DNA from: Cucumis sativus
Taxonomy: Eukaryota > Streptophyta > Magnoliopsida > Cucurbitales > Cucurbitaceae
Reading direction: 5' to 3'
Assembly: GCF_000004075.3 (NCBI RefSeq)
Contig: NC_026656.2
Location: forward strand, 23,570,607 to 23,634,606
Length of the DNA: 64,000 nucleotides
Positions 1 through 12,911 of this stretch are shown in pieces (positions within the stretch are counted from its first letter, which is position 1; each line of letters begins with the position of its first letter). Both the position numbers and the translations under genes were made by a program. Below the pieces are notes generated by a model. That model made no database searches and had not been told where the DNA came from. It saw nothing but the letters and a program-made list of their open reading frames with translations.

Positions 1-2069
1 ATGTAATCAACACCATTTATTTCCACACACTTGTATAGATGAAGCAATCTATTTCCTTTCACAAAAAGGGTAATTGAGAAACAAAAGGTTAAAAAGTAAA
101 TGAAAAATTAAAAAAAAAAAAAAGAAAAGAAAAGAAAAAACAATAATAAATAAGAAAATGTGGAGGAAATTGAATTGATGAGAAGAAGTGAATAATGGCG
201 TAAAGAGAGAAGAAAGGAAAAAAAAGAGGGTGAGTGGTTTAGAATGAAAGCTCTAAAAAGGTGAAGGACCCCACAGAAAATAAGAAGATTTGAGTGAGGG
301 GTAAAATTGGAAATTGATAATGATAAAATAATAATAATAAGAATAACAAAAATAATAATAATGTAGTATATTGGATTGGAAGGAAGGTCGTTGTCCACAA
401 ATTGATTTAGTGTTGAAATGAAAAGCCACATGTGTGGATGAGACATAGAAAGAAAGAAGGATTGAATAAGAATATATCTATATATATATATATATAAATA
501 AAAGAAAAGGGTTATTAGCTTGTAACGCTAACATGTTTTATGGTACTGACATTGTTGGCTTTTAACTTTTTTATTTTGAAAAATAAATATATATATATAT
601 ATAGAAATCAATGGACCATATGATTCCTCATTATGTTTCTCTCTTTCATAGTTTGGTTAGCGTGTCAATGTTACTGACGAGACATGTGGAAAAAATTATG
701 ACCTTATGTGCTTCAGGCATTCATAAAATATCTTAGGAACCACCATATGCTCCATCTCTCTAAAATAATGAACACACTCCCTTCCCTCCCTCCCTCCACT
801 TCATAACCAACACATTCTAAACACATACTACGTTTATTCTCCACTTTACCCTTCTAACTATTTCCATAATATCTTTTTTTTTTTTTTTTTTTTGTGGACC
901 TAAAAATTGTTATAATTATAATTATTTTCTTTTTTAATGAAATCGGTGGTAATAGCAATATTTGGTGTCCTTTGATTTCTATAAAGAAAAATGAAAATAT
1001 AAAATTTTTGGCGTAAAGCATGCCCCCACGCATGTTACATACTTTTTAAATTTCCAATTGCCTCTTAGCGTAGTTGAGTAACAACTTTTCATGTACAATA
1101 TAATTCATATGGTTATGAGTTTTCAACCTAATGGAATCAAGAGATAAGAGAGTTGTTTTGATTTCAATCTAACAGAATCAAGAGATAAAGTAGGAAGATT
1201 GGATTTTTCTTCTATTTTGAAATTTAAATTGGTAGATTCATAATCAAATTTGTTTTCATTTAACTGCTCATTCAAAATATGTAGGATTAATCAATCTTTA
1301 CTTTGTTGATCACCATTTTCATTTTATTTTAATCTTTACATTTTTCATTATCTTATTCTTTTTTTATGATTTTACTTATTATTTTATACATATTAACATA
1401 TATAAAAGATTTAAACATCGCTAAAGATGATCATACACAAGCAACATCTTACATTGTTGTTAAGTGTAGAAAGTCCTTTTTTTAGAATGAATGACAAGTT
1501 TCCATGTTGTCCATGTGATGTTATGAAACTATATGAAAAAATATCTCGGGGTGAATGTAAGTCACCACAAGGTTTATGAAGAGGCCATGACAATGCTTTG
1601 AATTCTATTAGGGTATTATGTGGTTCTCATGTGCTTAGGATGATTTGAAGGAATTTAGAATAAAAGAATTATAAATATCAAAAGAAAAGAGGAACATCTC
1701 CTACTACTTCACCACGTTGTACTCGACCCCCTCACAACATAGCCACTTCTCTAGTTGTTGTCATGCATGCCTGCCACTAACCACTAATCACATTGTCATC
1801 GTTCATTGATAAGTTCTCCACCAAAGTTAACCATCATTGAGTGACCCTCTTTTATCTCTCTCTGCATGACTCTCCCTCTCGTTGCTATTTTCTCTAACTT
1901 CTGAAATCTCTAAGTTGCGCCTTCCAATTGTTGTCACCTACGGCTTACCTACCAAATTTTCAACTATCAGCACTCACCCAACTATCAATAAGTTGTTGAT
2001 TTTCTTTCCCCTCTCGAACTTACTTTCTCTTTCTAGTTCTCTCACAATTTTCTCTCTCAAGGGATCACT
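1..2069. other. AT-rich intergenic DNA, no gene seen
   Basis: No reading frame here looks like a protein; the open frames are short and low in complexity. Visible features are purine-rich tracts (about 100-250), short (TA)n runs near 476-497 and 587-602, and a long poly-T run near 873-893. The left part could hold the promoter of a gene beyond the window, but nothing here proves it. Confidence 0.6.
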
Positions 2070-2700
2070 TGTTAGGATTTTTGTCCTAAATCTTGTGGTT
2101 TATAATGATTAACATTTATTTGTTGAATAAAATAAAAAGATATTTCATCTGGCATATAAACTAACTAAATCTAATAAACTATCAATTCAAGGTTGTTTAA
2201 TGTAACTTGAACGGTATGTGGAGACATACAAGTAGATCATGTTTAATTAACAACCTATAAGGTCTAAGTCTTTCCTGGTAACATGGTAGATACAACCCAC
2301 ACCTTATAGATGTTATAACCAATTTGATCCAAATTGTTCGTGCAGAGACATGCAAGTGGAGAATCCTATATAAAGATAGTTTCTGTAAGATCGAACAACA
2401 AAATATATAATCTCTCTTGGTAACACCATTAAATAAAGAGATTAATATTTCAAACGGATAGCCATATGTAACTTGATCTCAATCATGAATGATTTATGAA
2501 CTTCTATCTATAAGAGGTCTTTATTTGATTTGCACAAGTGAGAGTAGCTTTTGATGTCGACTTAATAAGTCTATCATTTCAAAAACAAAATCGAATAGAA
2601 AATTTGATCTACTGAAGATAAAATCCACTCTCTTCTCTTCTCTTCTCTTCTCCACTTCTCCTTAAAGAATAAAGTAGATGAAGCACTGCAGTAGAAAAAA
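2070..2700 (+). mobile_element. Probable LTR-retrotransposon remnant
   Basis: The stretch opens with TGTTAGGATTTTTGTCCTA, a start typical of plant LTRs (TG first). It continues with gene-free sequence whose wording (for example GAGACATGCAAGTGGAGAATC near 2345 and GATAGCCATATGTAACTTGA near 2457) I recognise as a widespread plant LTR-type repeat. No gag or pol frame is present and I could not find a second LTR, so a solo or truncated LTR is most likely. The right boundary is uncertain. The family assignment rests on recall, not on an alignment. Confidence 0.4.
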
Positions 2701-2701
2701 T

Positions 2702-2775
2702 ATTTCTTACATATCTTTCTTTTGTGGATTCTATTCATGAATGGAATCCACAAAAGAAAGATAGATATGTAAGAA
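2702..2775. repeat. Near-perfect inverted repeat (hairpin)
   Basis: The left arm (about 2702-2738) and right arm (about 2739-2775) are reverse complements over roughly 35 bases. They differ by a 4-base insertion (an extra ATCT-type step) in the right arm and one G-U-type mismatch near the loop. The centre ATTCATGAAT is itself palindromic, so there is almost no loop. It lies at the end of the LTR-like remnant. It could be a foldback or MITE relic; a small-RNA precursor is less likely because the loop is minimal. Confidence 0.75.
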
Positions 2776-3354
2776 ACATTTTTTTCATCTTTTCTCTTTC
2801 CACTCCAATAAGTTTCTTCCTCTTTTTTGTTTTTCCTCCTTTGTTAATGTTGCTCCATTAATGGTGTAATTATGGCTGAAGCTGTTAAATTTAAAGAACA
2901 GATGGTAGTTAGGATTCAATTTTATAACTATCTCTAAGAGGATACACATGAACAAGCTCAATAATATTAGAAACTAATAATAGTAATAATAAACTTGTTT
3001 TTGTTTGTTCTTCTAGTGATTAATAGAGAAAGAATTCTTTGCAAAGAAATGAGAGAAAAACCTGCAAAAGAAAAAGGTTAAAATGGTGTTAAAGTATAAA
3101 CTAACATTAAAAAAAAAAAAACAAAAGGGGATAAAAAATTTGGACACTTGTATTAATTATAACAACCAACTGCCAAACTCAATACACGTGTATGGTTGGT
3201 TTTAAAATGCATATTCATAACCATTAGGGTCGACTTTTTTTTTTTAACTTTAAAGTTTTATATTCTACCAATTTTTACCTCATTTCAAATTTTAACTATC
3301 TACTTTTAATCAATCTGAAATTTAGTTTATTAAAGTTCATTATTATCTAGTTTT

Positions 3355-3870
3355 AACACGTTCGTTTAAATTTGACATTAGATTTGAGTACATATTCTTT
3401 TATATTTAGTATACAATCATTTAGATTTGATGACACGTTTTTTTATGTTTGATACACGATCGTTTATATTTGACTACATGATAGTGTATCCAAATCTCAA
3501 CGATTTTTTTTCAAGATCTTTTATCTTTGGTACACGATTGTGTTGCCAAATCTAGATGATTGTGTACCAATATCATAACCATTTTTGTTCAAGATCGTCG
3601 GTTCATGATATCTTGAACCAAATAACATTTTGAAAAAAAAAAACACAATTTATGATTAATTGAAAACAAAGATTATGATTTCAAAAAAATATAAAAGAAA
3701 AATTGCATATGAAAAAAAAATGAAAGAAAAATGGCAGAAGAGAAGAAAGAATATGGAAAGGAAAGACAAACTTGAAATATTTTTAAAACATAGTCGACTT
3801 CATGAAATTTTTTATTTTGTTATACGAGTCGTAAATATTTAGTTATATTTATAGAATTAGCCTAAAAATG
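3355..3870 (+). repeat. Dispersed GTACCAAA/ACGATC repeat, copy 1
   Basis: The left half is a degenerate array of short words such as TTTGGTACACGATTGTG, AAATCTAGATGATTG and CAAGATCGTCGGTTC. It is followed by a purine-rich block of A- and GAAAA-type sequence (about 3655-3775), then AAACTTGAAATATTTTT and a TTTTATTTTGTTATA-like tail ending near TATATTTATAGAATTAGCC. The same order recurs at about 25080, 38690 and 56335, and inverted near 57990. The 60-residue open frame inside the purine block is lysine-rich low-complexity sequence and is not called a gene. Confidence 0.6.
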
Positions 3871-6800
3871 TGTTAACAATGTGAGATTTTCTAAAGTAAA
3901 TATTACTATGATTCTATCTATATGTTGTTTTAAAAAACATATCAATTCCAAATGCTATTTTAAAAATGTTGTGGATGATCACAAAATTTGGACCGAACAA
4001 AACAACAGTAAATTTGTTTATATAAGGGGAAATGGGAATATTGAAAAACAAAAGGGTGAGCTTGCATACGAACACACCAAATGTCATGTCTACTCCAATG
4101 CTTAAATAAGTAAAAGTATCAAAAAGAAAAAAAGTACTGAAAGAGAACTCATTTCACTCTCAAGAAGCTTCACATCCATAGTGTTTATAAGTTATCGTGG
4201 CCTAGTCCTCTTAGGATAAAGATTCCAAACCTATCTACAAGCCATTTACTTCAGGGTCTATTGAAATAGGTAGTGATTCCACATTCATTGGACTTTGGCC
4301 TCAACTTGGATCAAGGTCGAGGAGCTCAAGGTATATCGAACGATCGTTTCTTCTTCTTAAATTATGTTGGTCCAATTAGTGGTGCGAATAAAATAGTTTT
4401 CGAGTGATTTGTTAGAAGAGGTGCTGCAAATGGGCTAGCTCCTACCATTTCCTTTCTCTTTTCCTAGGCCATCTCATTGAACCTTATGTGTTGTTTAATT
4501 TTAGGCTCTAACTATCTTTCTTGGATAGATTTAATGTTCACCAAACCAATTCTAACATTGATTTAATTTTATCACTCATCTACAATTACCCACAACATTT
4601 ATAATTATAATTAGATTATTAACCTAAGGTCATTTATTGATTAAATAATGATATTACTATGCTCCATAAATTGTCAATTAAAAAGAGCTTATATGTTTGG
4701 CCAAATAATCAATGTAATACTCACCATGAAATTAATCAATTGTTTGTAACTAAAGGAGTTGTTATAAAAAAACAAGTAGTCAAATAAGATTCACAGAAAA
4801 CTTTTGCATTATACATTCTTGAAAAGACTAACTAATGCTCGATATAAAACATTAATTTTGAGCCAAAGTTTGTTCATAATCTCACTAAAACAAAGTAAGA
4901 CATATCAGAGTTAGTATGACATTGAGAAGGTGGTATAGTTTGAATGATAATAGGAGGAAAAAAAGTGTACACCAAAATTATGAATATCTATTTGTTCAAA
5001 TGCACTTTGGCTAGTTTGTGATGTCAAAGCTTGAAGATGAACACAACTAAACTCTCTTATAGTATATATTTAAACCCCATTTTGGTCTATTCAAAGATTC
5101 CTATTATCTTGAAAACTCTAATTAATATTATAAATAATATTTGACGTTTTTTTCAAATATATAACTTGAGATTTGAAGTTAAATCGATTACTTAGTTTAA
5201 ACTAATATAACGATTATTATTACATTAGTTTAATTAATTGATCTAATTTTGAGTGAGTTCTCTTGACACTAAGAGTCGTCCTGAGTGACTAGATTAGATT
5301 ATAAATTTGGTCTAATAGTTAGTTATTTTTCAAATCAAGGTTTTGATTGAACTCGTTTAATAAAAATTTGATCATGTTTAGTTTAGAAGAAGACCTCTCA
5401 ATTTTATAAATATAGGAGATGAAAATTAATATGACAAGAAAAAAATTGAAAGTCTATTTTTGTTAAATAAAATTTAATGAAAAAGTAAAGAAAAAAAGAA
5501 AAGGAACATTTTGGTTAGAAAAAAAAGTTTCTAATACACATTTGAATTTTTAATTTTGTATTGAAAAAACAAATTGGGAGATTCTAATTCGTATTTAAAC
5601 CAAAAGTTGAATATAAGATTGAGGAGAGTTTGTGGGTATATATTAGGTTAGATGAAGGCTTAATATATGAAAAAGAAAACTCAAACTCATAATGATGAAG
5701 ATGGAAAAGTTGTGGTTGCTATGTTTTAGAGTCTTTGCTCCAACGATAACGGCTATTATTCAAATTGAAAATTAATTTCTCTCTTCTTTTTTTTGTGGGC
5801 ACAGCCGCAAAATTTTAATTGCAACACCAAATAAGCTCTATAATTAGACCCATCTTTAATTTCCAATTTAATAGATTGTAAACCTAATCTTTCTTTTCTT
5901 GTAGAGAAGTATACATTAAGTTGAAGGAAAAAAAATAAAAATCTAGTGGTTTGTGTATTTACTAGACAATAAAAACAAAAATTGTTTAAAAAAATTATTT
6001 TGAAAGGTTGTTAAAATTAAACGTAATCACGATAATTAGTCGTGGAAAAAGATTGAATATTCATATTAGTAAAGTAGGGGGAATCATAGTTGTTAATACA
6101 ATATTTTCTATGTACAAACGATCTTTCTAATTTGGATGATATACAAAATTAAATTTAAAAGAGAAAAAAATTAAATATATGAAATTGAGTTTAGTGTTAG
6201 GAATGATTCTTAACGCGAAAATAGTGATTTTAATAATTCTAAAATCAATAACAAATTAGAGGATATCTTTCATACAAATCGCTTAAAGAATAACTATATA
6301 CTAAACTTGGTTACGTCCAATTATAAATTATGAATGGTATGATCACAAAAGCTCCAACATGTGAGTTTGATTGACCACTAGATTTTTGTGGATTTAATAT
6401 AAGCTTATTTTGAATCATATGTTACACCTGCTTTTTTCTTTTACCATTGTTATATGCTTGACATATAATTTTAGTACAACCAACCTATAGATTATAACTT
6501 ATAATTATTTGTTATAAAAATATATAATTTATTTATTATAACATTAATATATTTTTGAGTAAAGTTAAATTATATATAAAAAAAAATTGGACATACTCCT
6601 TATACAATATTGAATAGTGGTTTTTTACAGTTACACCCCTAGAATCTTAATTCTCCTTAAATTTTATAATTGGTTACATTTTCAATCTTTATCAATCAAT
6701 TTCCTCTTATAATTTGTTAAGTACCTTGTAATCATCTTTTTTTTTTTTTTTAATTAAAAAAATCTTTAACAAAACAAAGTAATATTGAAAATATATAATA

Positions 6801-7048
6801 TTAAAATAAAATAATTAAGAAATTGAGAAAATAAAAAATAAGGAATTATTTAATTCTCCACTATTTCCATCTATGTGTCTAACAAAACATACCAAATGCC
6901 ACTATTTATAGATAATTTGACAAGCATGAAGTGAATTACATAATTACTAAGAGTTGATATCTTCAAAATATATGTCTTAATAAAACCTTACTATGGAAGC
7001 ATCATATAATTTATAAACATAAAAAAATTACAATTTACTCCACTTCAC
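3871..7048. other. Gene-free AT-rich stretch
   Basis: No coding region, RNA gene or clear transposon end was recognised. The sequence is dominated by A/T runs, with short simple-sequence patches such as the poly-T near 6739-6751. The open frame at 3881-4105 shows no family resemblance. Confidence 0.55.
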
Positions 7049-7440
7049 TTAAACATGACATGAGATCTCTAAGTTGTCATACTCCAATGTAATGCAGCGA
7101 TTTTTCAAAGATTTTAATAGGTAATGATTTGTAAATAAGTCTGTCAAGTTGTCATTGAAAAAATTTATTGTATTGTGATATATATCATCATTTTTTTCAA
7201 GATCGTGAGTGTAGAAAAGCTTTGGTGAAATATGCTTTGTTCTATTACCTTTAATATAAGATTTTTTTTTATTTGAGCTATACATGTCGTGTTGTCTTAA
7301 TATAGTATTGTTAGAAAAAAAATTATTTTCTACTAGAAGACAAGCCACATGTTCCACGAATGTGCTAGTCATTGATCTTAGTCATTCACATTCTCGACTT
7401 ACCTCGTGCATTGCAAGATTTTCAACATGATTTGAAGAAC
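7049..7440 (-). pseudogene. Ty1/copia RNase H fragment (decayed)
   Basis: On the minus strand the translation carries the C-terminal signature of copia polyproteins. An HEVSRECE-type segment is followed by LRSM, then YIKGNRTKHISPKLFYTHDL and a DNLTDLFT motif, which match the conserved RNase H tail (HEASRE..WLRSM, RTKHI..K.F..H, DNLADLFTK). A TGA at 7382-7384 interrupts the frame where the family usually has Trp, and no upstream reverse transcriptase or flanking LTR pair is visible. It is a relic of a retrotransposon inserted in the minus orientation, not an active gene. Confidence 0.75.
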
Positions 7441-8977
7441 TAGTTATTATGACCTATTTTAATGATCGTTATGATATAGTAGTTCCTCCTCGTATGAATA
7501 GATAACTAGTTTGTGATCTAGCTTTTTGTGGATTAGATAATTGTTCAACATATGCAAAATCAAATATTGATTTATTCACCTTGGTAAGAATGCTTCATTT
7601 CATTCAGGACAAAGCATATTGATGTAAGGTATCATTGGCTTAGAGATAGCTTCAAATGATGAATTTTTTGAGCTTGAGAAGATACATATTGATTATAATG
7701 GATCTTATACGTTGACAAAGAATCTACCATGAGTAAGACTTGTGTTTTGTCGTTTCACGTTGGAAATGACAAGTTTCTCCTCAAAGTGAATTAGGGGAGA
7801 TTTGATGGGCTTATTTTCTTTTGTTGTGAAGCCCAACCCATTTATTTATGGTTAATTTTTTGTGCAATTGAAAAAAAAGGGACAATGAATGTGACGACAA
7901 TGGTGAGTGAAAAATATAAAACGAACATTTATTGCAGTTTCATTCTTCAGCCATTTGGAGATCAATATGTGGTCTGATCGAGCTAAAATTTTGACAGTGT
8001 ATTTTGGCACGAGGGCCTTTATTCTAAACGGTGGAGATTTCGTTTGGAGCTATGTAAAGTCAAATTCTAGTGAATATTCTACTACCACTTATTGTGAGAT
8101 CTTTCTATTTTTTCTTCATTGTTATTGTTATTTGTTGCGAGGAATATTATTCTTGAGATATTTTGCCTCTAGTTGTGACTAGAGATAACTTTGTTGTACC
8201 CGTTAAAGATTATAGTAGAGATTTTGATTTTAATCCATGGTTTTTTACTCCTCACGTTGAGGGAGTTTTTTCACGTTAAATTCGTTGTATCCATACTTTG
8301 ATTATTATCGTTATTATTGTTGATTAGGACTCATCTGTACACAAGAGTGGGATAATTGATCCAAGTGAAAAATGTTTATCACAACAACTATATCCATTTT
8401 TTTTCTAATTTCTAAGAGAGACTAAGGATCATTGGATTAAGAATAAAAAATATTTTTTAAGAAACTCATTTTTGTTTAAATTCATTTTCGTAAAAATCGT
8501 TTAAAATATACTTAAAAATCTATTTTGAATGGCTTCCAAACACTTTTATTTTTTTCAAAATAACTTATTTTCTAAATTAAACACTTGAAATTGTAATCCA
8601 AACACACCATAAAACCCAAACCATCTTGTATTACAAAAATTACCCAAAAAAAATCAAATAATTTGATGGAGGAATATTTTTCTATCATTATTAGGGTAGG
8701 AGCATACATAGAATTATGTTGTATACTTACATCCTCTGTATTGTGCTGATGGTTTCATAAAATGAATATTACTACTATTAGTAATAACATTTATTTTTGT
8801 TCCAAAAGTAACATTCAAAAATGGTATCTAAACCAAAGTTTTACCATAAAATGAAACCCTCATAGTTACACTTGGGAAAATATAGATCCAATTTTGGTAG
8901 CCTTCCAGCTTCACTGTATGCATATTTCAATTGGAAAAGTGACCCAAAATTCTTGTAATTTTTTTGTACTTAATTAG
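7441..8977. other. Intergenic, possible retroelement debris
   Basis: No intact gene. A 91-residue open frame at 7907-8182 (+) contains an FILNGG...W...K...STT pattern that faintly recalls another copia RNase H segment, but on the opposite strand to the better fragment next to it, so the match may be chance. The region closest to 8977 is the likely 3' untranslated and termination region of the neighbouring minus-strand glycosyltransferase gene. Confidence 0.4.
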
Positions 8978-10756
8978 TTAATGCATGTGAATCATTTCTT
9001 CTTCCTTGCAATCTCTAATGGCCATTTCCAATACTTCACCTGCGGTTGAAGGTAATACATCGCAGCATTGTCTTCTCGGAGCTTGCAACTGTACATTCAT
9101 TCAATTTCAAACTCACTTTAATACTTAATTTAAATCTCCCCAAAAAAGTGATGCTAAAACAAGTTCACCCCGTCAACTCCATAAGGGCTAAAGAGATCAA
9201 CTCCGCAGATGATAGGTAAGAAAATTGCTCATTAAAACAACTCAAATGTTTCATCAGTTAAACCAACTTCTTGGGTAAATGATTTATAGCACTGTATTGT
9301 TACTAAGCAAACTAATTATTTGAGAGGTTGATTAGTGCAGTGATTTCTCCATGGCAGCTTTTGTAGTAAGAAAAACTAAGGTGATCATTATAAATTCACG
9401 ATCTATCGGATCAAAATTTGTTATAGACAAAACAATCATTATTTAAAGAACTTTTACCTGTTTTGCATCCATGTTGAGTTTACGAGAGAAAACTCTAACT
9501 TCGTCATGTCTTCTCGGAGAGGCTGAACCAAAAGAGCAATTCAAGAAATCTTTTTTGTAAGTAGTTTTGATTAATCCACTCCAATCCGAAGAAACTTGAT
9601 CCAAATAGAAAACCGTTGGCCGACGACATGGATCTTCATGAATTTCCCTTGTATTGAATGTAAAAGATCCAGGTTCCACCTTAGAACCCTTCAGCCATGG
9701 AGTGAATGTTTGTTGCACATTAATGGCGTCCGTCAAGAAAACATGATGGTCGTATATTTGAACGGCGTAACCCCATGACACTGAAATCGTCCACGAGAAC
9801 CACCGATCGTAGCATACACTCTGTTGCACGACTCTATAAGGATCGATCTCGACGGCTTTGTAAAGATGTTGGAGTGATTCTTTGATAGTTTTGTTAGGAA
9901 AAATTGGGTTTATACGATCTAAATGATGCAAAGTTACTATTGGAGTTAATGGATGTGAAGCCAAAAGCCCAAAAATGTCACCTTTCAAATCCACCTGATG
10001 AAACCCCTGTTCATGAGTTAATTTAACACCCAACTCTGTCAAACAAGAATGAACTCTAGAATCACTTCCATAAAGATGAGGATACCGTTGTAGACAGGAA
10101 TCGAACACATTTCGAAGCGTTTGTGCAAGAGGTTGACTAATGGCGAATCCAGCTCCACCAAATCCCATCTCGAAACCGAAATTTCTGTTTTGTACATAAG
10201 TTTCAGAGTTGCTTCCAATGTAATACCACAAACCGTCATCGTATTTAGACAGAGTCTTCACCAAATTCTCCGGGAAGAAAAAAGTGTCATCATCACCAAA
10301 AACATACCACCGCACGTTGGAATGTCCGGCAGCTACCGTCTCAAGAACCACTCTAGCGACCCTTATCGCCGATCGGAAACCACCTCGGTAAGTGTAACGG
10401 AAACGGGAAGTATCAGCGGAGACACAAACCGCAGGAAGAGAAGAAGAAGAAGAAGAAGCGTCATGGTTTTGAGGAATATCATCAACAAAAACACAACCAC
10501 GCATTAAATTGGGCTTCCACCAAATCTTGATATAATCTTTTCTTTTAGGCCATGAATCCTTGTTCGAAGCGATACCGAAGACGATTTGATGGAGGGAGAG
10601 ATCAGAGGAAGGAATGTGGGTTAAAGAAGGTTGAAAAGTGTGGAAGAGGAAAACAGAGGATAAGAAATAGCCAACGCAGAAAGAAGAAGAGATTAAGAAG
10701 AAGGTTATGAGTTTAGAGGAGGATTGAGGTTTAATGGAGGAATGAAGAATGGCCAT
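8978..10756 (-). CDS. DUF604 fringe-like glycosyltransferase (2 exons)
   Basis: This is a putative Golgi type II glycosyltransferase of the plant DUF604 family (related to animal Fringe, GT31 fold). Its substrate is unknown. Exon 1 is 10756-9458 and exon 2 is 9088-8978, giving 469 residues. The donor CAG|GTAAAA and acceptor TGTACAG leave the frame intact; reading through the donor would stop four codons later. An N-terminal hydrophobic anchor lies at about residues 17-40. A DDD metal-binding motif (GDDDT, 155-157) follows an RGGFRSAIRVAR segment, and GGAGFAIS and HQVDLKGD..GLLASHP motifs follow that. Exon 2 supplies the conserved end, with APRRQCCDVLPS and the final IHMH. The length fits the family (about 450-550). 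The start is the first ATG after a pyrimidine-rich leader. Family assignment is strong; biological role is inferred only. Confidence 0.93.
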
Positions 10757-10783
10757 TTTTGGTTAATGATGGAAAAATGTTGG

Positions 10784-10818
10784 GAAGAAGAAGAAGAAGA
10801 AGAAGAAGAAGAAGAAGA
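10784..10818 (-). repeat. (TTC)n microsatellite in 5' leader
   Basis: About eleven GAA units on the plus strand read as (TTC)n on the sense strand, ending 28 bases before the ATG of the DUF604 gene. Pyrimidine CT/TTC tracts just upstream of starts are common in plant leaders and can affect expression. The run is long enough to vary in length between individuals. Confidence 0.85.
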
Positions 10819-12626
10819 GAGAATTGATTGAGTGATATAGAAGTTGAAATTGAAAAAGCAAAAGTGAGGTTGGAAGTTTAGTGTTTGTTACTTTTACCAT
10901 TACTTGTTGCGGATTATTATAAATTATAGTGTCTTTTCTGTCATATTTATTGCAAGATTTATGGGGTATCTAACGTGTATGGTATATAATTCTTAGCGGG
11001 ATTAAGAGATAGTAAAAAACAAAACAAAGAAGAAAAAAAAACTATTTAATGTGAAAACAATCTACTTTACTACTAGAACCATCCAATTCTCATTTCTTGT
11101 TGTTAAAATTTCAATGAATGTCAATAAATTATTGATAAAAAAAATGGTTTTGTTAAGAAAGATGTTTTCGTTTGAGTCGAAGAATATAAAAAGATCAAAT
11201 GGTTGGGTTGAAACAATAATATGGAGATGGAAATATGTTGTTGTTTGGTAAATAAAAAGAAAAGCAAGCACTAATATATTTAATAATAGTAACAAGAGTT
11301 AAAAATAAAAGGGAAATTGTGAAGCGTAAAGTGCACTACGTTGTTGTGCATAATAATATTAATATACATAATCGGGAGAGGACTGAGGAGAGGAGTTGGG
11401 TCATTTTCCATGTGCTCTCTCCTTAATTACAGCCTCACGCTTCCATATTTCAAATTCCAAAATCCTTCTTATTTTCTCCCATTAAATCTTTCCCTTTGCA
11501 TCTCTTTTAACACCATTGTTTCATACTTCTCAAACTAACGTTTTTTTCCTTTTTGTTTTCTTTTAATCTTTATCTTCATTGCCTCTAAATTATTAATTTG
11601 TTTTCCAATATAACAAAATAAACATTTCTCTCCGGTGTAAAGCAAAATGTCAGAATTTCATGAAAATAATACAATGTCACAATACCCATTCGTTGGTTTG
11701 TTGATTTGGATTTGGAGGGAGAGATGAGAAGTAGAGATGTTTCATTGGGTGTGGCAACTTGTTTGCATGAGGTTTGTGAATTTAGACTTAGTTGGTTCAT
11801 GGACTTAGTCTTTCACCCAACTATATTGGATTTGAGCCCAAATTTCAATTATTATAAGTTTATCATTAATTTGGTAAATGAGATTTCACAAACTCTCCTT
11901 TGATGGAAAAATGAGACCTGCACAATCGAATAAAGATCGAATTTACTCTAATTGCAACTAACCTATTTGAGAGATTAACATGTATAAACTACCCTAATTA
12001 AACAAAAATAGGGTTTATTGAAAGAAAAAAAACTTTGCCTTCGTAGCTTTCTGTTTCTTGTAATCTTCTCACAAGCTCGAACCTAGGACCACCACTAGAG
12101 TTTATCCACTATTCTTCAAACTTAGAACCGAGTTATGAAACACAATATGACTACAACAAACTTGTCACACCCCACCCCGCATGTGTCCTTCCTCGCCATG
12201 CCGAATGTGGTATGACTTTGAGCATTTTTTATTCGTTAAACGCCAAAAACACTTAGCGTGAGTTCTTTAAGCTTTGCTTAATCGCTTGGCTTCATAAATC
12301 TAAGTTAGAAAATGTACTTTAGGCGATATAAACACTTAACACATCATAAGTAATATAACTTAAACTTTTATTACTTAAGTCATGCGTTTTACAATCAACG
12401 CTTTTTCAAATCAGAAAGACTTTTAAGCAAACCTTTCAAACATATCAAATACTTGGAAGAAAAACACTCACAAACTTGGAAACTTAATAACCTTAGTCTT
12501 CACTTTCTTTTCTTCTTCTTCTTCTTGCGTAGCACTTTAACAACACTTTCCTATTTATACAAATTCTAAAATGGATTAGTCGTGTGCAAACTCTTAATAA
12601 TTCTCCAGCTTCTACTCTTAGTGGTG
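10819..12626. other. Intergenic: upstream region and retroelement-like debris
   Basis: The left part should contain the promoter of the minus-strand DUF604 gene, though no single TATA box stands out. The right part, from about 12165, starts with GTCACACCCCACCCCGC, wording often seen in plant LTR elements. It contains no coding frame. None of the short open frames here resembles a protein. Confidence 0.45.
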
Positions 12627-12681
12627 CACGTGTAAACTTAAGTTTTAACTTAATCATGCTTAGCTTAAGCTTTTACACGTG
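12627..12681. repeat. Imperfect inverted repeat with two CACGTG cores
   Basis: CACGTGTAAACTTAAG at the left is mirrored by CTTAAGCTTTTACACGTG at the right, with a 2-base insertion. Each arm carries a G-box core CACGTG at its outer edge. It sits in retroelement-like DNA away from any gene start, so a regulatory role is doubtful. Confidence 0.6.
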
Positions 12682-12911
12682 ACCCATTAAGGAAACTTAG
12701 GAAATTTTCTAGAAGTTTTCTCTCTTCAACGTCTAGTTCCAACTCGTGAAGACCCTTAATTGCCTAGTTGAACTAAAACACTGAAAAATCCTATCGTGTA
12801 ACCTTTCCTTGTGCACTACTCAAATACCAACCTCTTATCGTGTAGACCGCTCAAAGCGCCTTCTTCAAAACACTTAGTTAAAATTTACTCTTTAACTTAA
12901 ATACAAGTCTC

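Noticed and set aside
2702-2775. miRNA precursor
   Set aside because: There is almost no loop, the arms do not match any miRNA I know, and it lies in retroelement debris.
7907-8182. 91-residue frame with FILNGG..W..K..STT resembling copia RNase H on the plus strand
   Set aside because: The match covers too few positions and is on the opposite strand to the clear fragment next door. It is mentioned only as possible debris.
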